A stretch of DNA of 64,000 nt. It comes from Eleftheria terrae. Its GTDB lineage: Bacteria > Pseudomonadota > Gammaproteobacteria > Burkholderiales > Burkholderiaceae_C. The stretch covers positions 372,001 through 436,000 of the forward strand of contig NZ_CP106952.1 of assembly GCF_030419005.1 (NCBI RefSeq). The letters run 5' to 3'. The position numbers and the translations under genes are program-made. Below the pieces are notes generated by a model, which saw only the letters and a program-made list of their open reading frames with translations, was not told the origin of the DNA and did no database searches. Shown here piece by piece: positions 16,924 through 26,274 of the stretch. Numbering within the stretch: position 1 is the first letter of the stretch; every line of letters starts with the position of its first letter.

Positions 16924-18597
16924 CTAGCGGCGGGCCTGGTGCGCCTGCAGCCACTGCTCGAGCCGGCGGTCGTGGCCGTACAGGTCTTCGGCGAAATGCA
17001 GCCCGCCGTCCTGCGGCATGACGGCCGCAGTCACGTAGTACACGATGACGGGGATGGAGCGGTTCAGGTCCACCCTCAGCGGGCCGTCATTGGCCATGGC
17101 CGCCTCGATGCGCGCGCGGGTCCACGACGGCTGGTCCTGCAATACCCACTGGGCCAGCGCCACCGGGTCCTGGACGCGGATGCAGCCGTGGCTGAAATCG
17201 CGCCGGCTGCGCCCGAACAGCGCAGGCGCCGGGGTGCTGTGCAGGTAGACGTTGTGGTCGTTGGGGAAGATGAACTTGGCCTGGCCCAGCGCATTCTTCG
17301 GCCCCGGGCGCTGGCGCACGCGCGCCAGGCCGCGCTCCAGCAGGGCCAGCGTGTCAGGGCCCGCGGGCAGCACCTGCGCCTGGTCGCCCGCGCCGGAGAC
17401 GATCTCCATGTCCTGCCGCGCCAGGTAAGACGGGTTGCGGCGCAGGGCCGGCAGGAGCTCCTGGCGCAGGATGGACGCCGGCACATCCCAGTAAGGCCGG
17501 AACACCAGGTAGCGCATGTCCTCGGTGAAGACCGGCGTCTGGGTCTTCACCGCACGGCCGACGATGACGTCCATCTCCAGCGCGGCGGGCCAGGTCCAAA
17601 GCCGGAACATCGGGATGTTGACCGCGATGAAGGGCCGGCCCTGGAGGTGCGGCAGCCAGCGCAGCCGCTCCATCGCCAGCTCGATCTGCCGGGCACGGCG
17701 CGCCGGTGGCACATCGAGCGCTGCGCGGGTCGCCGTTCCCAGCTTGCCGTCGGGCGGCAGCCCGTGGCGGATCTGGAAGCGCCGGATGGCGGCTGCCAAG
17801 GCGGCGTCCGGCACGTGGCCGGGCGCGTCCGTGGACAGCGGGGCGGGCGCCAGGTCGCCCAGGGCCTGCAGGCGCACCCGCGACAGGGCGGCCGCCTCGC
17901 CGGCATCGGCGGGTAGCGGCCCGGACCAGCCCATTGCCGCCTGCTGGGCGGCGACCGCCCGGTATCGCTGCAGTGCGTCGCGCAGGCCTCGGTATTGCGC
18001 CAGGGGTGGCACCAGGGCTTGCGCGGCAGCGGGCAGTTGCTCCTGCCGCAATGCTTCGTCGAGCCCGGCCGCGAAGTCGTGCTCGTGCTCGCGGGCGGGC
18101 AAGCGAAAGCCCAAGGTGCGCGGGTCGACCCGGCCGAAATGCAGCTGCCGCAGGTATCGCAGCATGCCGAGGCTCAGCGCGACATCCCATTCCTCTGGCG
18201 CGTCGGCCAACGGCTTGCCGGCAAGAACCTCTGGACGATAGTCGTCCGGCTCCAGCCCCTCGGCGGCGGCATGCTCGATCAGCGCCAGCGCGGCGGTGGC
18301 ATTTGCACTGGGCCGTCCCTGGCCGTCGAGCCAGCGCATCGCATGGCCGCCAGCGCGATAGAGCCGCAGCAGTTCGTCTTGCTCGATGGCGCTTGCCCGC
18401 AGTGAGGCGCTGGCGCGCGCCAGCCATTGCACGGGGGCAGGCTCGACGGCTGCGGTGCCCGTGACCGGCGGCGGCGCTGGATGGGCGAGGGCCGCCCCCA
18501 GGGCGCCTGCCAGGCCGAGCGCAAGAAGCAGCGCGCGGGCGCGCAAGCGCTGCTTGGCTCCGGTGGCGCGGCCCGCCCTCGTACCGATGTCTTGCAT
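16924..18597 (-). CDS. L,D-transpeptidase with peptidoglycan-binding domain (YcbB-like)
   Basis: A 557-residue periplasmic cross-linking enzyme that forms 3-3 links in peptidoglycan or attaches proteins to it. An N-terminal signal/anchor (RARALLLALGLAGALGAALA) leads into a long helical scaffold domain. A peptidoglycan-binding type-1 domain (AAIRRFQIRHGLPPDGKLG) follows at about 285-310. The YkuD catalytic domain then contains FIFPNDHNVYLHSTP and FSHGCIRV with the nucleophile Cys472. The order and length match YcbB/LdtD proteins. An AAGGAG site precedes the ATG at 18597. Single gene, converging with the NYN gene. Confidence 0.9.
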   Translation of the reverse strand: MQDIGTRAGRATGAKQRLRARALLLALGLAGALGAALAHPAPPPVTGTAAVEPAPVQWLARASASLRASAIEQDELLRLYRAGGHAMRWLDGQGRPSANATAALALIEHAAAEGLEPDDYRPEVLAGKPLADAPEEWDVALSLGMLRYLRQLHFGRVDPRTLGFRLPAREHEHDFAAGLDEALRQEQLPAAAQALVPPLAQYRGLRDALQRYRAVAAQQAAMGWSGPLPADAGEAAALSRVRLQALGDLAPAPLSTDAPGHVPDAALAAAIRRFQIRHGLPPDGKLGTATRAALDVPPARRARQIELAMERLRWLPHLQGRPFIAVNIPMFRLWTWPAALEMDVIVGRAVKTQTPVFTEDMRYLVFRPYWDVPASILRQELLPALRRNPSYLARQDMEIVSGAGDQAQVLPAGPDTLALLERGLARVRQRPGPKNALGQAKFIFPNDHNVYLHSTPAPALFGRSRRDFSHGCIRVQDPVALAQWVLQDQPSWTRARIEAAMANDGPLRVDLNRSIPVIVYYVTAAVMPQDGGLHFAEDLYGHDRRLEQWLQAHQARR

Positions 18598-19183
18598 TGC
18601 GAGTCGCTCCTTCTGGAGGAAATGGACTGGCAACCAGTCTTGCGTGCGGCGGCATGTGGCGTCTTGCGGTGGATCAAGGCGGGGGCCGCGTGATGGCGCC
18701 GCGGCGCGGTGGGCCGCGGACACACCGGATGCCGCCGAAGCCGGTCGGGACACCGCAGCTGCGGGTTGAACCGGCGCGATGCCGCACCTCGCCCGGTGGC
18801 CTGCGACCAGCGGCACCCGGTGGAACGGCGGCGTCCTTGACACGGCTCAGGTGCACAACTGGTCTGCGATTGGACTGCAGTGCGCGCCGTCCGGCCCGGC
18901 AAATCCGCGGGATGCTTGAGCCGCTCTCGGGCGGTCCGGGCACCGCCCGGCACGCAGGCATCGTCCCTCGGCGGTTTCCTTGGCCGTTTGTGCGCATGCC
19001 GCCCCGTCGAAACGGCCCCCTGCTGTCACTGTGACCATCTGTGGCAGCACCCCGCCTCGCCCTGCATTTGGCGCCGGCGCTGCGCGCCGGATGCGCTTGT
19101 CGGTGTGTCGCTGGTCCCTCGAATGCGCTGTCAACTGGCAGAAAACACGTTTTGTTTCGACTCTGCGGTCCGATTTGGCGGAT

Positions 19184-19205
19184 TGGTATTTACAGTGCAA
19201 TACCA
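19184..19205. promoter_or_regulatory. operator-like inverted repeat upstream of the chitinases
   Basis: Perfect 7-base arms TGGTATT and AATACCA are separated by 8 bases, in a locally AT-rich stretch. Dyads of this type are typical of GntR/LacI-family operators, including those that sense N-acetylglucosamine. Regulator identity is inference. The site lies about 450 bases before the first chitinase start and 115 bases before the small leader frame. Confidence 0.55.
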
Positions 19206-19319
19206 CTACAAGATCAATGTCTGTACTGGTCTTGTTGCTAGTTTTGGGAGAAACCCGAAGCGACCGCAACCAGGCCAGTCACAGCGCCCCCCAGCGCCTT
19301 GAACGAAGGAGACACGTTC

Positions 19320-19553
19320 ATGTATGCATGCGCAGTTGCCGTGGGCCGCCTGACGCGCCCCACGGCCACGCCACGGCCGCCTTGCCTGCCGCTGCCATTC
19401 AGCGGCTGTGGCGGTCGCCTGCTGCCCTCGAGGCCCTTTTGCCGACCCGACCCGGGCGGCTTCTGCCTGCGGCCCCCACCCCGGCCGCGGCGCAGGAGCG
19501 CGCGCGCGGCCGCTGCCGCGAGGCAGCACACCGCCGCCGCGCCGGCGCACTGA
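19320..19553 (+). CDS. possible 77-codon leader ORF upstream of chitinase genes
   Basis: An open frame of 77 codons begins at an ATG preceded by GAAGGAGA at ideal distance, one of the better ribosome sites in the window. The product (MYACAVAVGRLTRPTATPRP and onward) is rich in Pro, Arg and Cys and resembles no protein I know. Its stop lies 12 bases before a perfect GC hairpin followed by CCTTTT. The amino-acid composition is what GC-rich noncoding DNA would give, so translation may matter more than the product. It could be a leader peptide, a small independent transcript, or chance. Confidence 0.35.
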   Translation: MYACAVAVGRLTRPTATPRPPCLPLPFSGCGGRLLPSRPFCRPDPGGFCLRPPPRPRRRSARAAAAARQHTAAAPAH

Positions 19554-19564
19554 TTCCCTGACGA

Positions 19565-19590
19565 GCGCGGCCTCGTGGCCGCGCCCTTTT
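19565..19590 (+). terminator. terminator/attenuator-like hairpin before the first chitinase
   Basis: A perfect 8-base stem GCGCGGCC/GGCCGCGC with a TCGT loop is followed by CCTTTT. It lies just after the small leader frame and 67 bases before the chitinase start, so transcription from the upstream promoter region must pass through it. Confidence 0.55.
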
Positions 19591-19656
19591 CCGTCTGGTT
19601 CCTGGCATCCGAGGCCGGGGACTGGTCTTGTGCACCCTTGAACAAGGAACCCGAAC

Positions 19657-22509
19657 ATGCGAAATCGCTATGTTCTTGCGCTGCTGCTTGCCAGCGGTGC
19701 CGGCTCAGCGTGGGCCGTCGATTGCACCGGCATGCCGGAATGGAATGCCACCGACGCCTACACCGGCGGCAACAAGGTCCAGCAGAACAAGCAGGCCTAC
19801 CAGGCCAAATGGTGGACCCAGAACCAGAGCCCGGCCACGCACTCCTCGACCTGGGACGTGTGGAGCGCGCTGGGGGCCTGCGACGGCAGCGCGGTCAACC
19901 AGCCGCCGGTGGCTGCCTTCACCGCCAGCACCAACGGTCTGGTGGTGAACGTCAACGGCAGTGCCTCCGCCGATCCGGACGGCACCATCGCCAGCTACGC
20001 ATGGGCCTTCGGTGACGGCGCCACCGCCAGTGGCGCGACCGCCAGCCGCACCTATGCGGCCGCCGGCACTTATACCGTCACGCTGACCGTCACCGACAAC
20101 AAGGGCGCCACCCACAGCAAGGGCCAGGCCGTGACGGTGGGTGGCAGCAGCGCCAACAAGCCGCCCACCGTCGGCCTGACCGCGCCTTCGGCGGGGGCCA
20201 GCGCGTCGGTGGGCGATGCCGTGGCCCTGGCCGCGAATGCGGCCGACAGCGACGGCAAGGTGGCCAAGGTCGGCTTCTACGTCAACGGCTCCCTGGTGGC
20301 CGAAGACAGCACGGCGCCCTACGGTGCCAGCTGGACGGCCCGTGCCGGTGTCGCCGACATCGTGGCCCGCGCCACCGACGACAAGGGCGCCAGCACCGAC
20401 AGTGCCGCCGTGCGCATCACCGTGCAAGGCCAGGTGGCGGGTGACGAACGCTGCCGGCCGGAAGGCCTCTACACCACGCCCGGCACCTCGCCGGCCTACT
20501 GCAAGGTCTATGACGACCAGGGCCGCGAGAAGATGGGCGCCGACAAGCCGCGCCGCATCATCGGCTACTTCACCAGCTGGCGCACCGGCAAGAACGGCGC
20601 GCCGGCCTACCTGGCGAGCCAGATTCCCTGGAACCGCCTGACCCACATCAACTACGCCTTCGCGCACGTGGACGGCGCCAACCGGCTGTCGGTCGGCAAC
20701 GTCAGCGATCCCAACAACCCGGCCACCGGCATGACCTGGCCGGGCGTGGCGGGCGCGGAGATGGACCCGACGCTGTCGTACAAGGGCCACTTCAACCTGC
20801 TCACCAAGTTCAAGAAGCAGCATCCGCTGGTGAAGACCCTGGTGTCGGTCGGTGGCTGGGCCGAGACGGGCGGCTATTTCGACGCTGACGGCAAGCGCGT
20901 GGCCAGCGGTGGCTTCTACACCATGACCACCAACGCCGATGGCTCCGCGAATACGGCGGGCATCGAGACGTTCGCCGATTCGGCCGTCGCCTTCCTGCGG
21001 CAATACGGCTTCGATGGCCTGGACATCGACTACGAGTACGCCACCAGCATGAAGGACGCCGGCAACCCGGACGACTTCGCGATCTCCAATGCCCGGCGTG
21101 CCAGCCTGATGAAGAACTATGTCGTGCTGATGCGCACCCTGCGCGCGAAGCTCGATGCAGCCGGCCAGGCCGACGCCCGCCACTACCTGCTGACGGTGGC
21201 GGCACCGTCCTCCGGCTACCTGCTGCGCGGCATGGAGAACTACCAGGTCACGTCCTACCTGGACTACGTGAACCTGATGAGCTACGACCTGCACGGTGCC
21301 TGGAACCAGTTCGTCGGACCCAACGCCGCGCTGTTCGACGACGGCAAGGATGCCGAGCTGGTGGCCTGGAACTACTACAGCACCTCGCAGTACGCCCGCA
21401 TCGGCTACCTCAACACCGACTGGGCCTACCACTACTTCCGCGGCGCGATGCCGGCCGGGCGCATCAACATCGGCGTGCCCTACTACAGTCGCGGCTGGAA
21501 GGACGTGAATGGCGGTACCAACGGGCTGTGGGGCCAGGCACCTCAGGCCGACCAGAGCAAGTGCCCCCCGGGCACCGGCGGTGGCACGGTCCAGAAGTGC
21601 GGGGCCGGCGCGGTCGGCATCGACAACCTGTGGCACGACTCCGACCTGCGCGGTGGCGAAGTGCCGGCCGGCTCGAACCCGCTGTGGCACACCATGAACC
21701 TGGCGCAGGGCCGCAGTGGCAGCTACATCGGGCAGTACGGGCTGACCCCGGCGACCGATCCGACCGACCAGCTCACCGGCACCTACACCCGGCACTATGA
21801 CAGCACCCTGGTGGCACCGTGGCTGTGGAACGCGCAGAAGAAGGTGTTCCTCTCGGTGGAGGACGAGCAGTCGCTGGGCGTCAAGGCGCAGTACGTGGCC
21901 GACCGCGGCATCGGCGGCGTGATGTTCTGGGAGCTGGCCGGCGACTACGGCTGGGATGCGGCACGCGGCGAGTACTTCATCGGCAACACGCTGACGAACC
22001 TGCTCTACGACAAGTTCAAGACCGCCGCGCCCTACGGCAACCGGCTCACCACGGCCAGCATGCCGGCCGACACCCTGGACATCACGTTCAGCCTGGGCGG
22101 GTTTGCGCTGGGTGACGCGAACTACCCGATCAACCCGACGCTGACGCTGACCAACAAGAGTGGTCAGACGGTGCCGGGCGGTGCGGAGTTCAGCTTCGAC
22201 GTGCCTACCGCGATCCCGCCGACGGTGACTGACCAGAGCGGCTTCGGCCTGCAGGTCGTGCGCAGCGGCGCCAACCCGGCTGGTCACAACATCGGCGGCC
22301 TGCTCAACGACTTCCATCGCGCGAGCTTCAAGCTGCCTGGCTGGCAGAGCCTGGCGCCCGGAGCAAGCGTGACGGTCAAGCTGAACTACTACCTGCCGAT
22401 GCCCACGCCCAGCAACTGGGTGGTGAGCTTCGGCGGCAAGAGCTACGCACTGGCCCAAGAGGCCCGTCGTGGCGGCAGCGCTGCGGCCACCAGCCTGCGC
22501 AAGCGCTGA
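19657..22509 (+). CDS. secreted multidomain GH18 chitinase
   Basis: A 950-residue extracellular chitinase. Signal peptide 1-20 (LALLLASGAGSAWA). A CBM5/12 chitin-binding domain is at about 21-75 (MPEWNATDAYTGGNKV, AYQAKWWTQNQSP). A PKD domain covers about 87-165 (YAWAFGDGATA ... GTYTVTLTVTD), and a second Ig-like domain about 170-262. The GH18 domain starts near residue 303 (RRIIGYFTSW), with the active-site motif DGLDIDYE; Glu460 is the proton donor. A C-terminal domain (about 805-940) follows, of the type found in ChiC-like chitinases. It should cut chitin to (GlcNAc)2. An AAGGAAC site precedes the ATG. The gene is in tandem with a second chitinase 77 bases downstream. Confidence 0.95.
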   Translation: MRNRYVLALLLASGAGSAWAVDCTGMPEWNATDAYTGGNKVQQNKQAYQAKWWTQNQSPATHSSTWDVWSALGACDGSAVNQPPVAAFTASTNGLVVNVNGSASADPDGTIASYAWAFGDGATASGATASRTYAAAGTYTVTLTVTDNKGATHSKGQAVTVGGSSANKPPTVGLTAPSAGASASVGDAVALAANAADSDGKVAKVGFYVNGSLVAEDSTAPYGASWTARAGVADIVARATDDKGASTDSAAVRITVQGQVAGDERCRPEGLYTTPGTSPAYCKVYDDQGREKMGADKPRRIIGYFTSWRTGKNGAPAYLASQIPWNRLTHINYAFAHVDGANRLSVGNVSDPNNPATGMTWPGVAGAEMDPTLSYKGHFNLLTKFKKQHPLVKTLVSVGGWAETGGYFDADGKRVASGGFYTMTTNADGSANTAGIETFADSAVAFLRQYGFDGLDIDYEYATSMKDAGNPDDFAISNARRASLMKNYVVLMRTLRAKLDAAGQADARHYLLTVAAPSSGYLLRGMENYQVTSYLDYVNLMSYDLHGAWNQFVGPNAALFDDGKDAELVAWNYYSTSQYARIGYLNTDWAYHYFRGAMPAGRINIGVPYYSRGWKDVNGGTNGLWGQAPQADQSKCPPGTGGGTVQKCGAGAVGIDNLWHDSDLRGGEVPAGSNPLWHTMNLAQGRSGSYIGQYGLTPATDPTDQLTGTYTRHYDSTLVAPWLWNAQKKVFLSVEDEQSLGVKAQYVADRGIGGVMFWELAGDYGWDAARGEYFIGNTLTNLLYDKFKTAAPYGNRLTTASMPADTLDITFSLGGFALGDANYPINPTLTLTNKSGQTVPGGAEFSFDVPTAIPPTVTDQSGFGLQVVRSGANPAGHNIGGLLNDFHRASFKLPGWQSLAPGASVTVKLNYYLPMPTPSNWVVSFGGKSYALAQEARRGGSAAATSLRKR
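19785..19838 (+). repeat. 54-base repeat, copy 1 (in first chitinase CBM)
   Basis: This 54-base stretch in the CBM5/12 domain of the first chitinase is identical, base for base, to 22718-22771 in the second chitinase. It encodes NKQAYQAKWWTQNQSPAT. Identity at silent positions suggests gene conversion or recent domain exchange. Confidence 0.85.
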
Positions 22510-22586
22510 ACGATCCCCTGGCTGATCGATGCCGCCCTGCCCACCCTGGGCCGGGCGGCCCAACCCGACCTTTCGTGGAGACCTGG

Positions 22587-24623
22587 ATGAAAACCCCCGT
22601 TCGACTGATCGCGCTGGCCGCCGCCACCCTGGCCGGCACCGCGCAGGCGTATGACTGCACCAACCTGCCCGAGTGGAATGCGACCGCCGTCTATGAAGGC
22701 GGCAAGCAGGCCCAGCTGAACAAGCAGGCCTACCAGGCCAAATGGTGGACCCAGAACCAGAGCCCGGCCACAAACGCCGGCGAGTGGGATGTATGGAAAC
22801 CGCTGGGCGCCTGCGACGGTGGCGGCGGCAACGACACCACTGCGCCTTCCGTGCCCAGCGGCCTGTCCAGCAGCAACGTCACCACCAACAGCATCACGGT
22901 GAGCTGGGCGGCGTCTACCGATGCCGGCAGCGGCGTTGCCGGCTACGAGGTGCTGCGCGGCGGCAAGGTCGTGGGCTCGCCCACCGGCACCAGCTACACC
23001 GACAGCGGCCTGACTGCCGGCACCGCCTACAGCTACACCGTGCGGGCCAAGGACAAGGCCGGCAACGTCTCGGCGCCGAGTGCCGCCCTGCTCGTCAGCA
23101 CGGCCAGCGGTGCGTGCGCGGCACCGCCCACCACGCCGACCGGGCTCAATTCGCCGTCGCACACCAGCACCAGCGTCAGCCTGGCCTGGAATGCGGTGGC
23201 GGCGGGGCCGAACTGCAACGTGCAGTACCGCGTGCAGCAAGGCAGCACCACCGCCGCCCAGGTGCCGGGCACCAGCGCGAACGTGGGCAGCCTGAAGCCG
23301 GACACGGCCTACACCTTCACGGTGAGCGCCTTCAACCAGGCAGGCTCGTCACAGCCGTCGGGCCCGATCAGCGTGCGCACCGACAAGGGCGACCAGGCGG
23401 GCGGCAAGAACGTGCTCGGCTACTTCGCGCAGTGGGGCATCTATGACCGCGCCTACTTCGTGAAGAACATCGACACCAGCGGTTCCGCCCCGCTGCTCAC
23501 GCACATCAACTACGCCTTCGGCAATGTGCGCGACAACAAGTGCGAGGTGGGCGTGACGATGCCGGTGAACGAAAGCACCGGTGCCGGCGGCGATGCCTTC
23601 GCCGACTACACCAAGTCTTTCTCCGCCGCGCAGAGCGTGGACGGCGTGGGCGACACCTGGGACCAGCCGCTGCGCGGCAACTGGGGCCAGCTCAAGAAGC
23701 TCAAGGCCAAGTACCCGAAGCTGAAGGTGCTGATCTCGCTGGGCGGCTGGACCTATTCGCGTGGTTTCTCCAGCGCGGCACGGCCGGAGAACCGGGCGGC
23801 CTTCGTGAAGAGCTGCGTTGACGCCTACATCAAGGGCGACCTGCCCAAGGTGGAGAACGCCGGTGGCCCGGGCGCGCTGGCCGGGGTGTTCGACGGCATC
23901 GACATCGACTGGGAATATCCGGTGGCCTGCGGCCTTGCCTGCGGACAGCCGGAAGACAAGGAGAACTTCACGGCCTTGCTGGCCGAGTTCCGCAAGCAGC
24001 TCGACGCGGTGCGTCCGGGCCTGTTGCTGACCATTGCCGCGCCGGCAGGTGTGGACAAGATCCGGGTCATCGAGCCGGACAAGTTCCATCCCTACCTGGA
24101 CTTCATCAACGTGATGACCTACGACTTCCACGGCGCCTGGGAAACGCCGACCAACTTCCACTCGCCGCTGTACGGCTCGCCGGCCGACCCGTCGACCGGT
24201 GACGCCAAGTTCTACAACACCAACGACGCGCTGCAGGCCTTCCTCGACAAGGGGGTACCGGCCCGCAAGCTGCACCTGGGCATCGGCTTCTACGGCCGCG
24301 GCTGGACCAATGTGCCGAACGTCAACAACGGTCTCTACCAGACCGGGGTGGCCGCTCCGGGCAAGTACGAGAAGGGCATCGAGGACTACAAGATCCTGAA
24401 GACGCTCAACTTCCCCAGCTTCACCGATCCGGTGAGCCGTGCCCAGTGGATCTACAACGGCACCACCTTCTGGAGCTTCGACACGCCGGCCCAGGTCACC
24501 GAGAAGATGGGCTACGCCAAGTCCAAGGGACTGGGCGGTGCCTTCTTCTGGGAGTTCAACGGTGACGATGCGCAAGCCTCGCTGCTGAAGGCGATGAGCA
24601 GTGGCTTGAACGCGACGAAGTGA
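22587..24623 (+). CDS. secreted GH18 chitinase with CBM5/12 and FnIII domains
   Basis: A 678-residue extracellular chitinase. Signal peptide 1-18 (MKTPVRLIALAAATLAGTAQA region), CBM5/12 at about 20-72, then two fibronectin type III domains (about 84-170 and 175-268), and a GH18 domain from about 272 (KNVLGYFAQWGIYDR). The catalytic motif is DGIDIDWE with Glu443. The WEY and MTYDFHGAWE motifs resemble Bacillus ChiA1/Serratia ChiA-type subfamily A enzymes, so it differs in mode from the first chitinase. The start at 22587 has GGAG six bases before it. A strong terminator follows at 24687. The two enzymes probably act together on crystalline chitin. Confidence 0.95.
   Translation: MKTPVRLIALAAATLAGTAQAYDCTNLPEWNATAVYEGGKQAQLNKQAYQAKWWTQNQSPATNAGEWDVWKPLGACDGGGGNDTTAPSVPSGLSSSNVTTNSITVSWAASTDAGSGVAGYEVLRGGKVVGSPTGTSYTDSGLTAGTAYSYTVRAKDKAGNVSAPSAALLVSTASGACAAPPTTPTGLNSPSHTSTSVSLAWNAVAAGPNCNVQYRVQQGSTTAAQVPGTSANVGSLKPDTAYTFTVSAFNQAGSSQPSGPISVRTDKGDQAGGKNVLGYFAQWGIYDRAYFVKNIDTSGSAPLLTHINYAFGNVRDNKCEVGVTMPVNESTGAGGDAFADYTKSFSAAQSVDGVGDTWDQPLRGNWGQLKKLKAKYPKLKVLISLGGWTYSRGFSSAARPENRAAFVKSCVDAYIKGDLPKVENAGGPGALAGVFDGIDIDWEYPVACGLACGQPEDKENFTALLAEFRKQLDAVRPGLLLTIAAPAGVDKIRVIEPDKFHPYLDFINVMTYDFHGAWETPTNFHSPLYGSPADPSTGDAKFYNTNDALQAFLDKGVPARKLHLGIGFYGRGWTNVPNVNNGLYQTGVAAPGKYEKGIEDYKILKTLNFPSFTDPVSRAQWIYNGTTFWSFDTPAQVTEKMGYAKSKGLGGAFFWEFNGDDAQASLLKAMSSGLNATK
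22718..22771 (+). repeat. 54-base repeat, copy 2 (in second chitinase CBM)
   Basis: Identical to 19785-19838. The flanking CBM sequence is similar at protein level but diverges at the nucleotide level. Confidence 0.85.
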
Positions 24624-24962
24624 CGCGTGCGGGGCCGTCTGGCCCCGCATCGCGAGTGGGGCCCGTGTGCGGGCCGCTCGATGCTGGGGGCGCTGCCGGA
24701 AGGCAGCGCCCCTTTTTTGCTCCGTCGTCTTGTCTCCCTGCTCCGCGTCTCCGTGTCACGCGCGGCAGGGGGCAAGGGCCTCAGCCGCATGCCCTCGCGG
24801 TTGGCCGGCAAGACCCTGCAGCCGCCGGCAGTGGAACCTCGGAGGCTTGTGGGCTGACCGGCCGGCCGCCTGTGCCGGCCCGGGCAGCGCCGATGCGCTT
24901 GGCCGAGAGGCGGTGTTGCGCCAGGGCGCGGGCGGCGCCCGGCTAGCACCCGGGGGCGCGAC
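24624..24962. other. convergent intergenic region
   Basis: Between the rightward chitinase and the leftward exporter. It contains a GCGGGGCC/GGCCCCGC hairpin near 24631-24650 and the strong terminator at 24687-24718. No gene is seen in the remaining 240 bases. Confidence 0.5.
24687..24718 (+). terminator. intrinsic terminator of the chitinase genes
   Basis: A perfect 11-base stem (GGGGCGCTGCC/GGCAGCGCCCC) with a GGAA tetraloop is followed by six T residues. It ends the two-gene chitinase transcript. Confidence 0.92.
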
Positions 24963-26192
24963 TCAGCCCGGCTGCGGGCCGTCGGGCACCGGCTCGCCTT
25001 GCGGCTGGGCCGGCAGGCTGCGCCGCACCGCGGCCAGCAAGGGCGCCAGGCCGAGCGCGCAGGCGATCGACACGGCGGCCAGGGCCGGCATGCCGAGCAA
25101 CTGCCCGTCGGGCCCGCTGTCGAGCAGGACGCCGCACAGCAGCGACGCGGCCGTGATCGCAGCGTCCTGCACCAGGCTCTGCAGGGCCATGTAGCGGCCG
25201 CGCTCGGCCGGCCCCGGCACCTGGCTGGAGGTCGCCGACAGGGCCACGTTGCGCGCTGCATTGCCCGCCATGAACAGCGCGAACATCAGCACCGGCGGGC
25301 CCGCATGCCAGCCGAGCAGCGGCAGTGTGCCCAGGGTGGTGGCCACGGTGGCCAGGCCCCAGGGCAGCAAGGCACCGCGCGTGTCGGTGAGGTGCCCGCT
25401 GGCACGCATGGCCAGCAGGGCCGATACGCCGCCCACCAGGTAGAGCAGGCCCAGCTGATCGCGCGGCACGCCCAGGTTGAGGACGAAGTAGGTCGAGAAG
25501 TTCGGGATCAGCAGGAAGGCACAGAACTGGGCCAGGGCCTGCATGGTGCAGGCCCGCCGCACCGCCGGCTGCCGGAGCAGGGCGGCCAGCCCGGCCCCGC
25601 TGTCTGCCGGCTGCAGGCAGTGGGCCGGCTGCCGCGGCAGCTGCCGCCAGGCCCAGCTGCCCAGCAGCACCGCCAGCGCGGCCACGATCAGGAAGGGCGC
25701 CTGCCAGCCCAGCCAGCGCGCGGCTTCGAGCGCCGCCGGCACGCCGGCGATGGCCGCCACCGGAAAGCCAAGCATCACGCGGCCCATCGCGCGGCCGCGC
25801 TCGGCCGGTGGCACGGCATCGGCCAGCAAGGCCATGGCAATGGCCACCATCGGCCCGCCGGCCAGACCGGCCGCTGCGCGAGCCACCAGCAGCTGGCCCA
25901 GCGAGGAGCAGGCGGCGGTGGCAGCGGTGGCCAGCGTGAATGCGGCGAGGCTGCCCAGCAGCACCGTGCGGCGCGGCCAGCGGTCAAGCCAGGTGGCGCC
26001 CAGTGCGCCGGCCGCCATGGCGGCGGCTGAGTAGGCGGCAGCCAGCCACGGCATGCGGGCAGGCGGCAGCCCCAGCGCACGCACCAGGTCGGGCGCCAGC
26101 GGCAACATCAGCAGGAAGTCGAGCAGGTAGACGAACTGGAGGCCGGCGATGAGCGCGACCAGCGCGCCCCGCGGGGCGGGGTGCGCGCTCAT
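24963..26192 (-). CDS. MFS transporter, probable catecholate siderophore exporter
   Basis: A 409-residue inner-membrane protein with about 12 transmembrane segments of the major facilitator superfamily. The motif between helices 2 and 3 (GATWLDRWPRRTVLL) matches MFS motif A loosely. It lies 82 bases behind the TonB-dependent receptor gene on the same strand, in the siderophore locus. This suggests export of the finished siderophore, as EntS does for enterobactin. I chose the ATG at 26192 (MSAHPAPRG). The transported compound is inferred only from context. Confidence 0.8.
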   Translation of the reverse strand: MSAHPAPRGALVALIAGLQFVYLLDFLLMLPLAPDLVRALGLPPARMPWLAAAYSAAAMAAGALGATWLDRWPRRTVLLGSLAAFTLATAATAACSSLGQLLVARAAAGLAGGPMVAIAMALLADAVPPAERGRAMGRVMLGFPVAAIAGVPAALEAARWLGWQAPFLIVAALAVLLGSWAWRQLPRQPAHCLQPADSGAGLAALLRQPAVRRACTMQALAQFCAFLLIPNFSTYFVLNLGVPRDQLGLLYLVGGVSALLAMRASGHLTDTRGALLPWGLATVATTLGTLPLLGWHAGPPVLMFALFMAGNAARNVALSATSSQVPGPAERGRYMALQSLVQDAAITAASLLCGVLLDSGPDGQLLGMPALAAVSIACALGLAPLLAAVRRSLPAQPQGEPVPDGPQPG

Positions 26193-26274
26193 CGGACGGC
26201 CCCTTGGCACGGCGGGGCGGCCGGCGCCGCGCCGTGCGGCGACGTTGCGGCCCGTGCGCCGGCGCCCTGCGTGA

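Larger units (their letters stand above)
18598..19656. other. long leader/intergenic region before the chitinase genes
   Basis: Just over 1 kb with no large gene. The left part (18598-19120) is GC-rich and without signals I can support. Positions 19120-19260 are AT-rich, like a promoter, and contain a 22-base inverted repeat. A small frame with an excellent ribosome site (19320-19553) and a terminator-like hairpin (19565-19590) follow. These are listed separately. Confidence 0.5.

Noticed and set aside
19705..22773. 1022-codon minus-strand frame opposite the first chitinase
   Set aside because: It is a shadow of the chitinase gene. The plus strand encodes recognisable domains with an intact GH18 active site.
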